Source: Granulosicoccus sp045106195
GTDB lineage: Bacteria > Pseudomonadota > Gammaproteobacteria > Granulosicoccales > Granulosicoccaceae
DNA: 64,000 nt
Reading direction: 5' to 3'
NCBI GenBank assembly: GCA_045106195.1
Contig: JBGCEH010000005.1
Coordinates: forward strand, 62,001 to 126,000
Shown here: positions 16,868 to 25,641 of the stretch, in pieces
How positions within the stretch are numbered: position 1 is the stretch's first letter
How the letters are laid out: the number at the start of each line of letters is the position of its first letter
The notes under the pieces: model-generated
Seen by the model: the letters and a program-made list of their open reading frames with translations, nothing else
Database searches by the model: none
What the model was told of the DNA's origin: nothing
Translations under genes and position numbers: made by a program

Positions 16868-19800
16868 CTACTGATAGGCCAGGGAACTGGCCAACCAACG
16901 TTCCGACTCCTCTATCGGCTCATCACGACGGCTTACGTAGTCTTCTACCTGATCCCTTGTCAGCTTGCCGAGCCCAAAGTAGCGACTCTGCGGGTTGGCG
17001 AAGTAGAATCCACTGACCGACGAGGCTGGCAGCATCGCCAGACTTTCCGTCACTTCGATTCCAGCGTTAGCAACCGGGTCGAGCATCTTCCAGATGACCT
17101 CTTTCTGGCGATGATCAGGGTTGGCAGGGTAACCCGGCGCTGGACGGATTCCCTGATAACGCTCTTTTATCAGCTCATCGTTCTGTAGAGACTCATCCGT
17201 CGAATAGCCCCAGTAGTGCTTTCGGACCTGCAGATGCAGATACTCGGCAAAGGCTTCAGCCAGACGATCAGCCAGCGCTTTGGCCATGATGCTGCTGTAG
17301 ACATCATTCTGGCGATCGAACTCTTCAACAATAGGGTCCAGACCCAGACCAGCTGTCACCGCAAACATGCCGATATAATCCTTGACTCCCAGATCTCGTG
17401 GTGCCGTGAAGTCGGCGAGACACAAATTCGGCCTGCCATCCGGGAACGCACGCTGCTGACGCAAACAGTGGATGATCTCGGCAGGCTCTTCGTCCGACTC
17501 GTTGGCATACACCGCAATGTCGTCAATATTGATAGTGTTGGCTTCAAACAGGCCAATAACCCCTTTCGCCGACACAACCCCACTATCGACGAAGTGCTTG
17601 AGCATATCCTGCGCATCACGGAATAGTGATTTTGCCTCCTCACCCACAGTTGGGTCTTTGAGAATACGCGGGTACTTGCCGCGCAGTTCCCAGGCATGGA
17701 AAAATGGTGTCCAATCAATATATTCCACCAGTGTCTCAAGCTGAATATCGTCAATTACCGTCACACCCATATGTGCAGGCCGGACAACGGGTGATGTCTG
17801 CCAGTCAATCTGAAGACCGTTATCACGGGCCTTACCGATATCCATAAGCTCAAGCGCGTTGGTTTTGTTGGCAAAGCGTGTTCGGTACCGGTCGTAGTCT
17901 TCCTCAAGCTCTGCCTCGAAGCGTGATCGTTGATCTTCACTGAGCAAAGAGCTTGCAACCTGCACACAGCGAGAAGCGTCTACGACATGCACGACGGGAT
18001 ACTGATAGCTGTCACTGATTTTCACTGCTGTGTGCATACGCGATGTCGTCGCACCTCCGATAAGCAGCGGCACATCGAATGATTCACGCTGCAACTCTTT
18101 AGCGACATGCACCATCTCCTCCAGAGACGGTGTAATCAGACCCGACAAACCGATAAGATCTACCTTGTGATCTTTAGCTTCTTGCAATATCCGGCTGGCA
18201 GACACCATGACACCGAGATCAATAATCTCGTAACCGTTGCACTGAAGAACCACGCCAACGATGTTCTTGCCGATGTCGTGCACATCGCCCTTGACCGTTG
18301 CCATGAGCACCTTGCCGGCACTTCTTGATCCATCCGCATCCTTTTCCATATAGGGCAATAGATGAGCTACTGCCTTCTTCATGACGCGTGCCGACTTTAC
18401 CACTTGCGGCAGAAACATCTTGCCAGCACCAAAGAGATCACCTACGTGGTTCATGCCATCCATTAGAGGACCTTCGATGACATCCAAAGGCTTGTCCATG
18501 GCGAGCCGTGCCTCTTCAACATCCAGTTCTATGTGACTATCTATGCCTTTGACAAGCGCATGCTCGAGTCGTTGCGAGACAGGAAGCTCACGCCACAGAT
18601 CAACCTGTTTTTCTGCAACCTGTTGTGTGTCCCGATAGCGTTCAGCAAGATCTATAAGGTTGTCTGTTGCCTGATCTGTACGCGCAAATACAGCGTCGGT
18701 TACCGCCTCACGAAGCTCCTCAGGCAACTCCTCCATAACAGCAAGCTGTCCAGCATTGACAATACCCATTGTCATGCCTGCCTGAATTGCGTGATAGAGA
18801 AATACAGCGTGAATCGCCTCACGCACAGTGTTGTTACCTCTGAAAGAGAACGAGACGTTGGAAACGCCACCACTGATCTGCACTTCGGGCATCGCGGCGT
18901 GGATTTGCCGGGTGGCTTCTATAAAGGCAATGCCATACTCGTTATGCTCATCAATACCGGTGGCAATAGCAAAGATATTGGGATCGAAGATTATGTCGCG
19001 AGGATCAAAATCCAACTCTTTACGGAGCAGATCATAAGCTCTCTGGCAAATCGACACCTTTCTATCAATAGTGTCTGCCTGCCCTTCTTCATCAAACGCC
19101 ATGACGACAATCGCAGCACCATAGCGTTGTGCAAGCTTTGCCTGTCGCAAGAATTCCTCTTCACCTTCTTTCATACTGATAGAGTTGATAACGCACTTGC
19201 CTTGCAGACAATGCAAGCCTGCCTCAATGACCGACCACTTTGATGAATCGATCATCACCGGGACTCTGGAGATATCAGGCTCAGATGCGATGAGATGTAA
19301 AAAACGTTGCATGACAGCCGCTGAATCCAGCAAACCCTCATCCATATTGACATCGATAACCTGAGCACCATCGTCCACCTGCTGCCGGGCCACATCGAGC
19401 GCTTCTTCATATTGCTGCTCTTTGACCAGTCGCAGGAATTTTGCAGAACCCGTAACGTTGGTTCGTTCACCAACGTTGACAAAGAGTGAATCCTTATTGA
19501 TATTGAATGGCTCAAGACCTGACAAACGGCAGGCGCCGTCAAGTTCCGGGACACCACGAGGACTAGCCTGCTCAACAATTGCTGCAAACGCTGCAATATG
19601 CTCAGGTGTGGTCCCACAGCAACCACCAATCATATTAATGTAACCACCCTGAACCCAGTCGGCAATTTCTTCTGCCATCTGGTCAGGTGTTTCATCGTAG
19701 CCGCCAAAGGCGTTGGGCAGGCCCGCATTTGGATGTACGCTGACAAAGGTGTCAGCGATGGTTGCAAGCTCTTGCACATGCTCACGAAGCTGAGCCGGCC

Positions 19801-20563
19801 CAAGCGCACAATTAAGCCCTATGAACAAGGGCTTGGCATGTCGCACAGAATTCCAGAATGCTTCGAGAGTCTGGCCCGACAGCGTCCGGCCGGATGCGTC
19901 GGTAATCGTTCCTGAAATGGCTATCGGCAAGCGCATTCCACGCTCCTCAAACACACGCTCCACCGCAAAGATGGCAGCCTTGGCATTCAGTGTATCGAAA
20001 ATGGTTTCAATCAAAATGATATCCACCCCACCTTCAATCAACGCGTCACAGGCCTCGTAATAGCAGGCGTCCAGATCACTGAAGGTTACGTTACGAAAAC
20101 CCGGATCCTCCACATCCGGAGACAGGGAAGCCGTGCGATTGGTCGGACCAATAACGCCTGCAACAAAACGCGGCTTGTCCGGTGTTTGCAGGCTGGCCTT
20201 GTCCGCTGCCTGCCGCGCAAGCTTTGCGCTGCTGACATTAAGCTCTCGAACCAGTTCCTCCATCTCATAATCAGCCATCGAGATGCTGTTTGAATTAAAC
20301 GTATTGGTTTCAATGACGTCAGCACCAGCAGCCAGAAAGCTCTCATGGATACCCTCAATCAGCTCAGGACGGGTAAGGGAAAGCAGATCGTTGTTACCCT
20401 TTAAATCAACCGACCAGTTCTCGAAGCGCTGGCCGCGAAAGTCTGACTCTGTCAGAGGATGGCCCTGAATCATTGTGCCCATCGCACCATCCAGTACCAG
20501 TATCCGTTCAGCCAAAAGCGAGCGCAATTGGTGCTCAACTTCACTGTTTTTCGACAAACTCAT
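16868..20563 (-). CDS. metH: Cobalamin-dependent methionine synthase
   Basis: MetH transfers a methyl group from methyl-THF to homocysteine through B12. At 1231 residues all four modules are present: the homocysteine domain (about 1-330) with zinc-binding cysteines in GLNCALGPAQL and GGCCGTTPEH; the pterin domain (about 360-620, NVGERTNVTGSAKF, DVNMDEGLLDS); the B12 domain (about 650-890) with DVHDIGKNIVGVVLQCNGY carrying the cobalt-ligand histidine; and the reactivation domain (about 900-1231, RPAPGYPANPDH for SAM). It is a single transcription unit. A perfect AT-rich palindrome lies 28 bases upstream of the start. No cobalamin riboswitch is visible there. Confidence 0.97.
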   Translation of the reverse strand: MSLSKNSEVEHQLRSLLAERILVLDGAMGTMIQGHPLTESDFRGQRFENWSVDLKGNNDLLSLTRPELIEGIHESFLAAGADVIETNTFNSNSISMADYEMEELVRELNVSSAKLARQAADKASLQTPDKPRFVAGVIGPTNRTASLSPDVEDPGFRNVTFSDLDACYYEACDALIEGGVDIILIETIFDTLNAKAAIFAVERVFEERGMRLPIAISGTITDASGRTLSGQTLEAFWNSVRHAKPLFIGLNCALGPAQLREHVQELATIADTFVSVHPNAGLPNAFGGYDETPDQMAEEIADWVQGGYINMIGGCCGTTPEHIAAFAAIVEQASPRGVPELDGACRLSGLEPFNINKDSLFVNVGERTNVTGSAKFLRLVKEQQYEEALDVARQQVDDGAQVIDVNMDEGLLDSAAVMQRFLHLIASEPDISRVPVMIDSSKWSVIEAGLHCLQGKCVINSISMKEGEEEFLRQAKLAQRYGAAIVVMAFDEEGQADTIDRKVSICQRAYDLLRKELDFDPRDIIFDPNIFAIATGIDEHNEYGIAFIEATRQIHAAMPEVQISGGVSNVSFSFRGNNTVREAIHAVFLYHAIQAGMTMGIVNAGQLAVMEELPEELREAVTDAVFARTDQATDNLIDLAERYRDTQQVAEKQVDLWRELPVSQRLEHALVKGIDSHIELDVEEARLAMDKPLDVIEGPLMDGMNHVGDLFGAGKMFLPQVVKSARVMKKAVAHLLPYMEKDADGSRSAGKVLMATVKGDVHDIGKNIVGVVLQCNGYEIIDLGVMVSASRILQEAKDHKVDLIGLSGLITPSLEEMVHVAKELQRESFDVPLLIGGATTSRMHTAVKISDSYQYPVVHVVDASRCVQVASSLLSEDQRSRFEAELEEDYDRYRTRFANKTNALELMDIGKARDNGLQIDWQTSPVVRPAHMGVTVIDDIQLETLVEYIDWTPFFHAWELRGKYPRILKDPTVGEEAKSLFRDAQDMLKHFVDSGVVSAKGVIGLFEANTINIDDIAVYANESDEEPAEIIHCLRQQRAFPDGRPNLCLADFTAPRDLGVKDYIGMFAVTAGLGLDPIVEEFDRQNDVYSSIMAKALADRLAEAFAEYLHLQVRKHYWGYSTDESLQNDELIKERYQGIRPAPGYPANPDHRQKEVIWKMLDPVANAGIEVTESLAMLPASSVSGFYFANPQSRYFGLGKLTRDQVEDYVSRRDEPIEESERWLASSLAYQ

Positions 20564-20590
20564 ACCGTTGACACTCTAAATTAGACAATG

Positions 20591-20620
20591 TGCTTATATA
20601 AACATATATTTATATAAGCA
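20591..20620. promoter_or_regulatory. AT-rich palindrome in the metH promoter region, putative operator
   Basis: TGCTTATATAAA (20591-20602) and its exact reverse complement TTTATATAAGCA (20609-20620) flank a 6-base centre, CATATA. A second, smaller perfect palindrome, TGGAATATTCCA, follows at 20620-20631. The larger site lies 28 bases upstream of metH, where a repressor would block transcription. ArsR-type regulators such as SahR bind AT-rich palindromes before methionine-cycle genes in some Proteobacteria; whether this site belongs to that family is not shown. The rest of the 506-base gap between metH and the divergent GGDEF gene shows no gene I can support. Confidence 0.55.
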
Positions 20621-21069
20621 TGGAATATTCCATATTTTACGCTATGTCTGTTTGTCTGGGTAGACAAATATTTGGCTCGACACGAAAGCTTGCTGACAAA
20701 GGCTTCAGGGTTGCTGCGGCGATAAAATTGACGCCTGGCATCCGGTTATGTCAAATAAACAGGCACACTGGATGTTCTCAGGGTACTGACCAGATTACGT
20801 GGCACGACACGGTAAGTTGGATGCTTCAATTAAGTGCACCAACAACTCATCGGAAGCTAATTAACCGTCAAATAACGCCAGCAAACTGACGTTGCGAGAG
20901 TCAATAAGAATTCTTGTGCCAGATAACCCGCTTACTGGCAAAAAATATTCCCGAAGTCCATATTAGTTCACATTTGAGGCACGATACCTGCGAAGCATGT
21001 ATCACCGTCTGTGGCCAATACGCGTCGACTCAACGACTTGTGCTGTCCCGATTAAAATGGAAGTATTTC

Positions 21070-23562
21070 ATGGGAATTCGAAACAAGCTTGTGCTCTGCT
21101 TACTTGCAGTGCTGTTTCCTCTAGTTGCGGTGGCACTGTTTGCGACCCATTTGTTTGAACAACAAATGGCCGAACGGACAATGGCCGCATTGGCTAACAC
21201 CCAACGCCTGGAAGCTGCGCGCATCGGGCAAATCCTCGAAGGCTATGCCAACAATGCCCGTAGCCTTGCCGCAGGGCCACATGTTCGTGAGTTCTTTTCG
21301 AATTTACACGATCATCACAACCCACAGGATACCCGTAACGCAGGCGGGCAAAACCCTCCCGCCGTGATTGGCGGCCTGGACGGATTTGCCATCATTGATC
21401 CGGAAACACAGTGGCCTCTTCAACAACTGGCCCTGGCTCTGCAACGCAAAGCCGGCAGCATTGGCTCATCGGTGGTCGAACTGCAATTGGTCGACAGAAC
21501 AGGCACAACACTTGGCGAGACGATGGGATTCACATGGATCCCGGCAGATACGAAACTGATCGAACGCTCGATGCGCACCGTCAAGACGCATTTCGGCGAT
21601 GCCTTCATCAATCTGGAGGACCAGCAGCGACTGGGAATGGTCTCTCCAGTCATAAGTCCAAGAGGTGAAGTGGTTGGTGCCCTGGTCATGGAAACAAGGC
21701 TGGCTCCGATCATCAACTTGATCTCCAAGCATGAAGACATGGGGAAAAGTATCGAAGCCCATATAGCCCAACCCACTCCCGAGGGAAATGCGCAGTTCAT
21801 CACCCCTTTACGCTTTGATCGTACGGCAGCGTTTAACAAGATTGTACCCTCCAGTCGCGGCCTGGCTGTCAATCTGGCACTGCGATCCCCAGACAGCCAG
21901 ATCATCAAGGCGCGGGATTATCGGGGCGTGGAATCGTACCTTGCCTTTCAGACAATCGTGGACACCGGATGGGGCCTTATCGTAAAGGTAGACGTTGACG
22001 AAACAAACGCGCCGGTGGTCAAGTTGCGTAACCTGCTGGGCTGGGCAACGGCTGCCTCCATCGGGTTTGTCGCACTCATCTACCTGTTTTTCCTTGTACC
22101 CGTAGCAAGACGTTTGAACAAAGCCGCAGCGGCCGCCAGACAGATCATGGACGGCAATCTCTCCGCCCGTCTGATCGATAACAGCAACGACGAAATAACG
22201 GAGATTGCGTCCAGCATAAATCTATTGGCACACGATCTGGGGGATGACCAGAAAAAACGAGAGGAGGTTGAAGCTCGCTTGCGTCATCAGGCATTGCATG
22301 ATGAATTGACCGACCTGCTGAACCGGAAACATGCCAACAAGGTTATTGACCAACTGACCAATGATCATGAACGGGAGCACTCCGTGATGTTTCTTGATCT
22401 AAATGGTTTCAAGGATGTCAATGACTTTTATGGCCACGCCGCAGGGGACGATGTACTCAAGTGTATTGCCCGGCGACTGGCTGCACAGGTACCTCCGGGC
22501 AGTACGCTGGCACGCTGGGGTGGCGATGAATTTGTCGTGATTCTGCCGGGTACCAGTGAACAGAGCGCGACCGATTTTGCACTGACTCTGCATAACGTAT
22601 TCGACGAGCCGGTAGACAGTCGCGAAGGGCGCCACTCCATCAGCTGCAGCATCGGGCTTGCCACATCCAACAAGGAAGTATCATTGGCCGATGCTCTGGT
22701 AGAAGCTGATGCGCTCATGTACGAACAAAAGAAACGCCAGAGATTTCATCGTACCAAAGGCGGATTGGCGACCCGTGCCGTTGAGCGTGCTGTAATAGAG
22801 AATCGCATGGAGATGTGGTTCCAGCCCATTGTGCAACTGGAAAGACCCGGCAATTACACACTCGTGGGCGCGGATACCAACATGCGTATGCGCAGTGGTC
22901 AGGGTGCCTATGTGCTATACGACGAATTCATAAGGGATCTGAAAGACACAGAGACAATTAGTGAACTGGACAACCGTGCCGTTGAGATGTCACTACAAGC
23001 ACTACGTCGTTGGAATATGGCGGGCATAGTAGATCAAAAATTTCAGGTTTCGATAAAACTTGCCGAACAAACCTTGAGCGATTCGGCTTTTCCCATCCTG
23101 CTTGAGAGCAGGCTCACTAATCTGGAGGTACGACCAACGCAAATCCAGCTCGAGATACCAGCCACTGCATGCTCGAAGAACGATACGACAATTGCCCAAT
23201 TGCGTGATCTGGGGATTTCTCTGGCCCTCAATGGTGTTGATACGGAACCCAACCTTATCAAGCATGTATCGACAACCCGTCCTTCAGTAGCCATCATCGG
23301 CACGTCATGTCTGGACGACAATGTGGTTCTTCAGCACCTCATGGATATCGGCAATACACTTAATACAGAGATACTGGCACGTTACGTCGACAACAAGGAC
23401 CAGCTTGCAATGTTGCATTCACTTGGCGTGAAGCGGTTTCAAGGCAATCTGTTCGAGCAGCATGCGCGAGCTGTCGATTTCGTAAGCCGATGGGGACAGA
23501 CAAGACTCACCGGACTGGGACAGGCAATGACACAAAAAGCGGGACTGCGATTGGCGGGCTAA
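21070..23562 (+). CDS. Membrane GGDEF protein with a degenerate EAL domain
   Basis: The start is set at ATG 21070 (MGIRNKLVLCLLAVLFPLVA), because the open frame upstream is unlike any protein. The 830-residue product has a transmembrane helix at the N-terminus, a periplasmic Cache-like sensor (about 35-305), a second helix (about 325-345), a HAMP linker, and a GGDEF domain with an intact GGDEF motif at residues 484-488, so diguanylate cyclase activity is plausible. The C-terminal EAL-like domain (about 575-815) is decayed: the EAL triplet is ADT (601-603), the DDFG motif is gone and the AEGVE motif is replaced by ARYVD. It is unlikely to cleave c-di-GMP. Confidence 0.88.
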   Translation: MGIRNKLVLCLLAVLFPLVAVALFATHLFEQQMAERTMAALANTQRLEAARIGQILEGYANNARSLAAGPHVREFFSNLHDHHNPQDTRNAGGQNPPAVIGGLDGFAIIDPETQWPLQQLALALQRKAGSIGSSVVELQLVDRTGTTLGETMGFTWIPADTKLIERSMRTVKTHFGDAFINLEDQQRLGMVSPVISPRGEVVGALVMETRLAPIINLISKHEDMGKSIEAHIAQPTPEGNAQFITPLRFDRTAAFNKIVPSSRGLAVNLALRSPDSQIIKARDYRGVESYLAFQTIVDTGWGLIVKVDVDETNAPVVKLRNLLGWATAASIGFVALIYLFFLVPVARRLNKAAAAARQIMDGNLSARLIDNSNDEITEIASSINLLAHDLGDDQKKREEVEARLRHQALHDELTDLLNRKHANKVIDQLTNDHEREHSVMFLDLNGFKDVNDFYGHAAGDDVLKCIARRLAAQVPPGSTLARWGGDEFVVILPGTSEQSATDFALTLHNVFDEPVDSREGRHSISCSIGLATSNKEVSLADALVEADALMYEQKKRQRFHRTKGGLATRAVERAVIENRMEMWFQPIVQLERPGNYTLVGADTNMRMRSGQGAYVLYDEFIRDLKDTETISELDNRAVEMSLQALRRWNMAGIVDQKFQVSIKLAEQTLSDSAFPILLESRLTNLEVRPTQIQLEIPATACSKNDTTIAQLRDLGISLALNGVDTEPNLIKHVSTTRPSVAIIGTSCLDDNVVLQHLMDIGNTLNTEILARYVDNKDQLAMLHSLGVKRFQGNLFEQHARAVDFVSRWGQTRLTGLGQAMTQKAGLRLAG

Positions 23563-23599
23563 AGCTAACGACTTGTTAAACGTCAGGTCCGCGTTAGCT
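23563..23599. terminator. Possible two-way terminator stem
   Basis: AGCTAACG (23563-23570) and CGTTAGCT (23592-23599) are exact reverse complements with a 21-base loop, immediately after the GGDEF gene stop and in the gap between convergent genes. The loop is long and no T-run follows, so function is uncertain. Confidence 0.3.
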
Positions 23600-23655
23600 C
23601 AAGCTCGTCATGAAACGCCATTTTCTTACACCGAACCCTTGACGAATCGCCTTGA

Positions 23656-25602
23656 CTAAACGCTACCCCGTTTCCACGCCTCATAATAATATCGAGATCC
23701 GTCAAAAGGCGTAAAGCCAGGCTGGTAGCGGAAACGATTACCACTAATGGCAGAAGCGGGGATAGAAAATCGTACCTTGATGACACCCTGCTCTTCGACT
23801 ATCTGTCCACGGAAAACGGGATCAACTCCAGCAGCCAATCGCGTTGATGCAGCGCCTATACGTATGATGTATTGCTCTGGCAAATCGATATTCGTAACGT
23901 CTTGCTCCTCGTCCTGTGGATCTGACAATGCATCTGTTGCAGTGCCTGACGCGGTGTAGGGTGCGAGCGTTGCCAGGATAACAATTTGATCTGACCTCTC
24001 ATCACGATTGAAAACCACGTCGGTGTAGACAGGAAACCGCACTTGCTCAACCGATCCATGAAGCTCTTCCATCTGCAGACGCCACCGCTCGTTGACAGTG
24101 TCCAGATCGCAGCCAATATGACTTGCCGTGTCTCTCCAGAATATGGCAGCAGGGAGATTCCGCACTGCATCTGGCCGGCCAGCCGCCCGAAGAAAGTCAC
24201 CCAGCGCTTGCTCCCCACAAGTACTCACAAATGCAAGTGTCCACAGGTCACCAAGACTATAATGCAACTCCGGATCGAATCGTTCGCTAAATCCCGCCTC
24301 ATCGATCAAGTCATCAAACTCGATGTTCTGGCGCTTCCAGGAAATAGCTGCCAACTGCCAGTTGCTATCCCGGCGCGCCATTTCCGGTACAACTTCAAAG
24401 GATGTATATTGCGCCATACCTTCGATAAAAAACTTCACTGCCGCATAGTTACGCGTCAGGGCACGATCAGATTCGACCGCCTGGAGCACATGTGTGGTCT
24501 CGTGGCTGAGCACACGTCTCTGGGAAATATCGGCCTCAAACGCGTCGAGATCCATTCGTATTTTTTTCCAGGTCGCAAGCCCGGCAGCATGCTCGCTCTG
24601 TGCAGAGAGATCAACCCGAATACTCGGCAATTCCTCCACTCCCAACAGTTCACCCAATGCGGCATAGTCATTGTCTGCATGCCTCAGAATATATTGCACC
24701 GTGTCCTCACGACTAACAGGGTATACAAATCGGTAGTGATCAGTAGCAGCAACTTTCAGATTTTCCGAACCGGTGCTGCCGGTTTCTACACCCACCCTGT
24801 AGGCAAGAATGGTCGCCAACATCAGAAAACCGACAATCGTCAGCAAACCTTGAAACAGTTTCAAACCACGCGTTCGCTGCTTGCCACCAGAGACACTGGA
24901 CTCGGTGCGGCTCCACAACAGATAGGCAATGAAGAGCATCGCAATGGCTATTCCCGAATGAATTAGCAAAGCGCGAGAATTAACGATCAGATTCGAACCG
25001 TCATATTCGTTAGCCAATAACGTGAAAATACTCCACACACCCGAGCTACCCAGCGCGCTTTCTGCCCACATAAGCAAGGCCAGATACACAGCGTAGATGA
25101 CGAGCCCTATCGTTCGAAACCAGGACAACAGAATGCCATGCGACAAAATAATGAAGGCGACCACGCAATCTCGCCATAATAGCGTTGTCCAGACTTGTGA
25201 ATAGAACCGCCCACCAATGGATTCAGGGTTAGTGGCAAGCATGGCGGCATCAATGCCATAGCTCAGCAGGTTGATTAGACACAACAATCCGAATGCTGCG
25301 AGCAATTTTGCCACAAACACTGAGCTCCGTGAAACGGGTAAAGCTCGTAGAAAATCGATAGTAGCGTCGTCGTGCTCTCTCGGGAACAGGCTGTAGGCGG
25401 TGACCAATGCAATCAAGGCACTAAAGATGATAATGGTGGCGCTGCTATTGTAGTCACAATACCCTTCGCACCAGCTTGTGAAAGTCTGCTCATCAAAGCG
25501 TTCAGTGACAAACTGCATGACATAGTTAAGCAGCAGTACCGCCATCCAGAGACACGCAATGGGAAACAGCTGACGACTTTCCTTCATGAAAAGCCTTAAC
25601 AT
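23656..25602 (-). CDS. ABC-2-type permease fused to a metallopeptidase domain (HExxH intact)
   Basis: This 648-residue protein has six or more hydrophobic segments in its first ~240 residues (ABC-2 permease style, start LRLFMKESRQLFP), another at about 255-270, and then a large extracytoplasmic region. That region contains HETTH at residues 367-371 and FIEGMAQY 23 residues later (Glu394), the zinc-ligand pattern of gluzincin peptidases. The C-terminal ~150 residues look like beta-rich domain. It is the last gene of a three-gene operon with a second permease of the same design and an ATPase. The ATG at 25602 is preferred to a TTG three codons earlier. Substrate and peptidase activity are unknown. 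Confidence 0.75.
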   Translation of the reverse strand: MLRLFMKESRQLFPIACLWMAVLLLNYVMQFVTERFDEQTFTSWCEGYCDYNSSATIIIFSALIALVTAYSLFPREHDDATIDFLRALPVSRSSVFVAKLLAAFGLLCLINLLSYGIDAAMLATNPESIGGRFYSQVWTTLLWRDCVVAFIILSHGILLSWFRTIGLVIYAVYLALLMWAESALGSSGVWSIFTLLANEYDGSNLIVNSRALLIHSGIAIAMLFIAYLLWSRTESSVSGGKQRTRGLKLFQGLLTIVGFLMLATILAYRVGVETGSTGSENLKVAATDHYRFVYPVSREDTVQYILRHADNDYAALGELLGVEELPSIRVDLSAQSEHAAGLATWKKIRMDLDAFEADISQRRVLSHETTHVLQAVESDRALTRNYAAVKFFIEGMAQYTSFEVVPEMARRDSNWQLAAISWKRQNIEFDDLIDEAGFSERFDPELHYSLGDLWTLAFVSTCGEQALGDFLRAAGRPDAVRNLPAAIFWRDTASHIGCDLDTVNERWRLQMEELHGSVEQVRFPVYTDVVFNRDERSDQIVILATLAPYTASGTATDALSDPQDEEQDVTNIDLPEQYIIRIGAASTRLAAGVDPVFRGQIVEEQGVIKVRFSIPASAISGNRFRYQPGFTPFDGSRYYYEAWKRGSV

Positions 25603-25641
25603 ACGCCACAAACCCCTTTACCCTTTGCTTGCATCAATTTC

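Noticed and set aside
18533..19243. A 236-codon plus-strand open frame opposite metH
   Set aside because: It overlaps the conserved pterin-binding and B12 regions of metH and has no protein-like features.
20620..20889. An 89-codon plus-strand frame in the metH/GGDEF gap
   Set aside because: It has no ribosome-binding site, starts inside the palindrome region and shows no recognisable domain.
20914..21069. An upstream 52-codon extension of the GGDEF protein
   Set aside because: It is Cys/His-rich and precedes a clear signal-anchor start (MGIRNKL); the shorter start fits membrane topology.
20564..21069. A cobalamin or SAM riboswitch upstream of metH
   Set aside because: No conserved B12-box or SAM box motif is visible; the region is dominated by the palindromes.
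24043..24966. A 307-codon plus-strand open frame inside the permease-peptidase gene
   Set aside because: It lies opposite a well-supported gene with domain motifs; its composition (Cys, His, Thr rich, no domain) is that of an antisense shadow.
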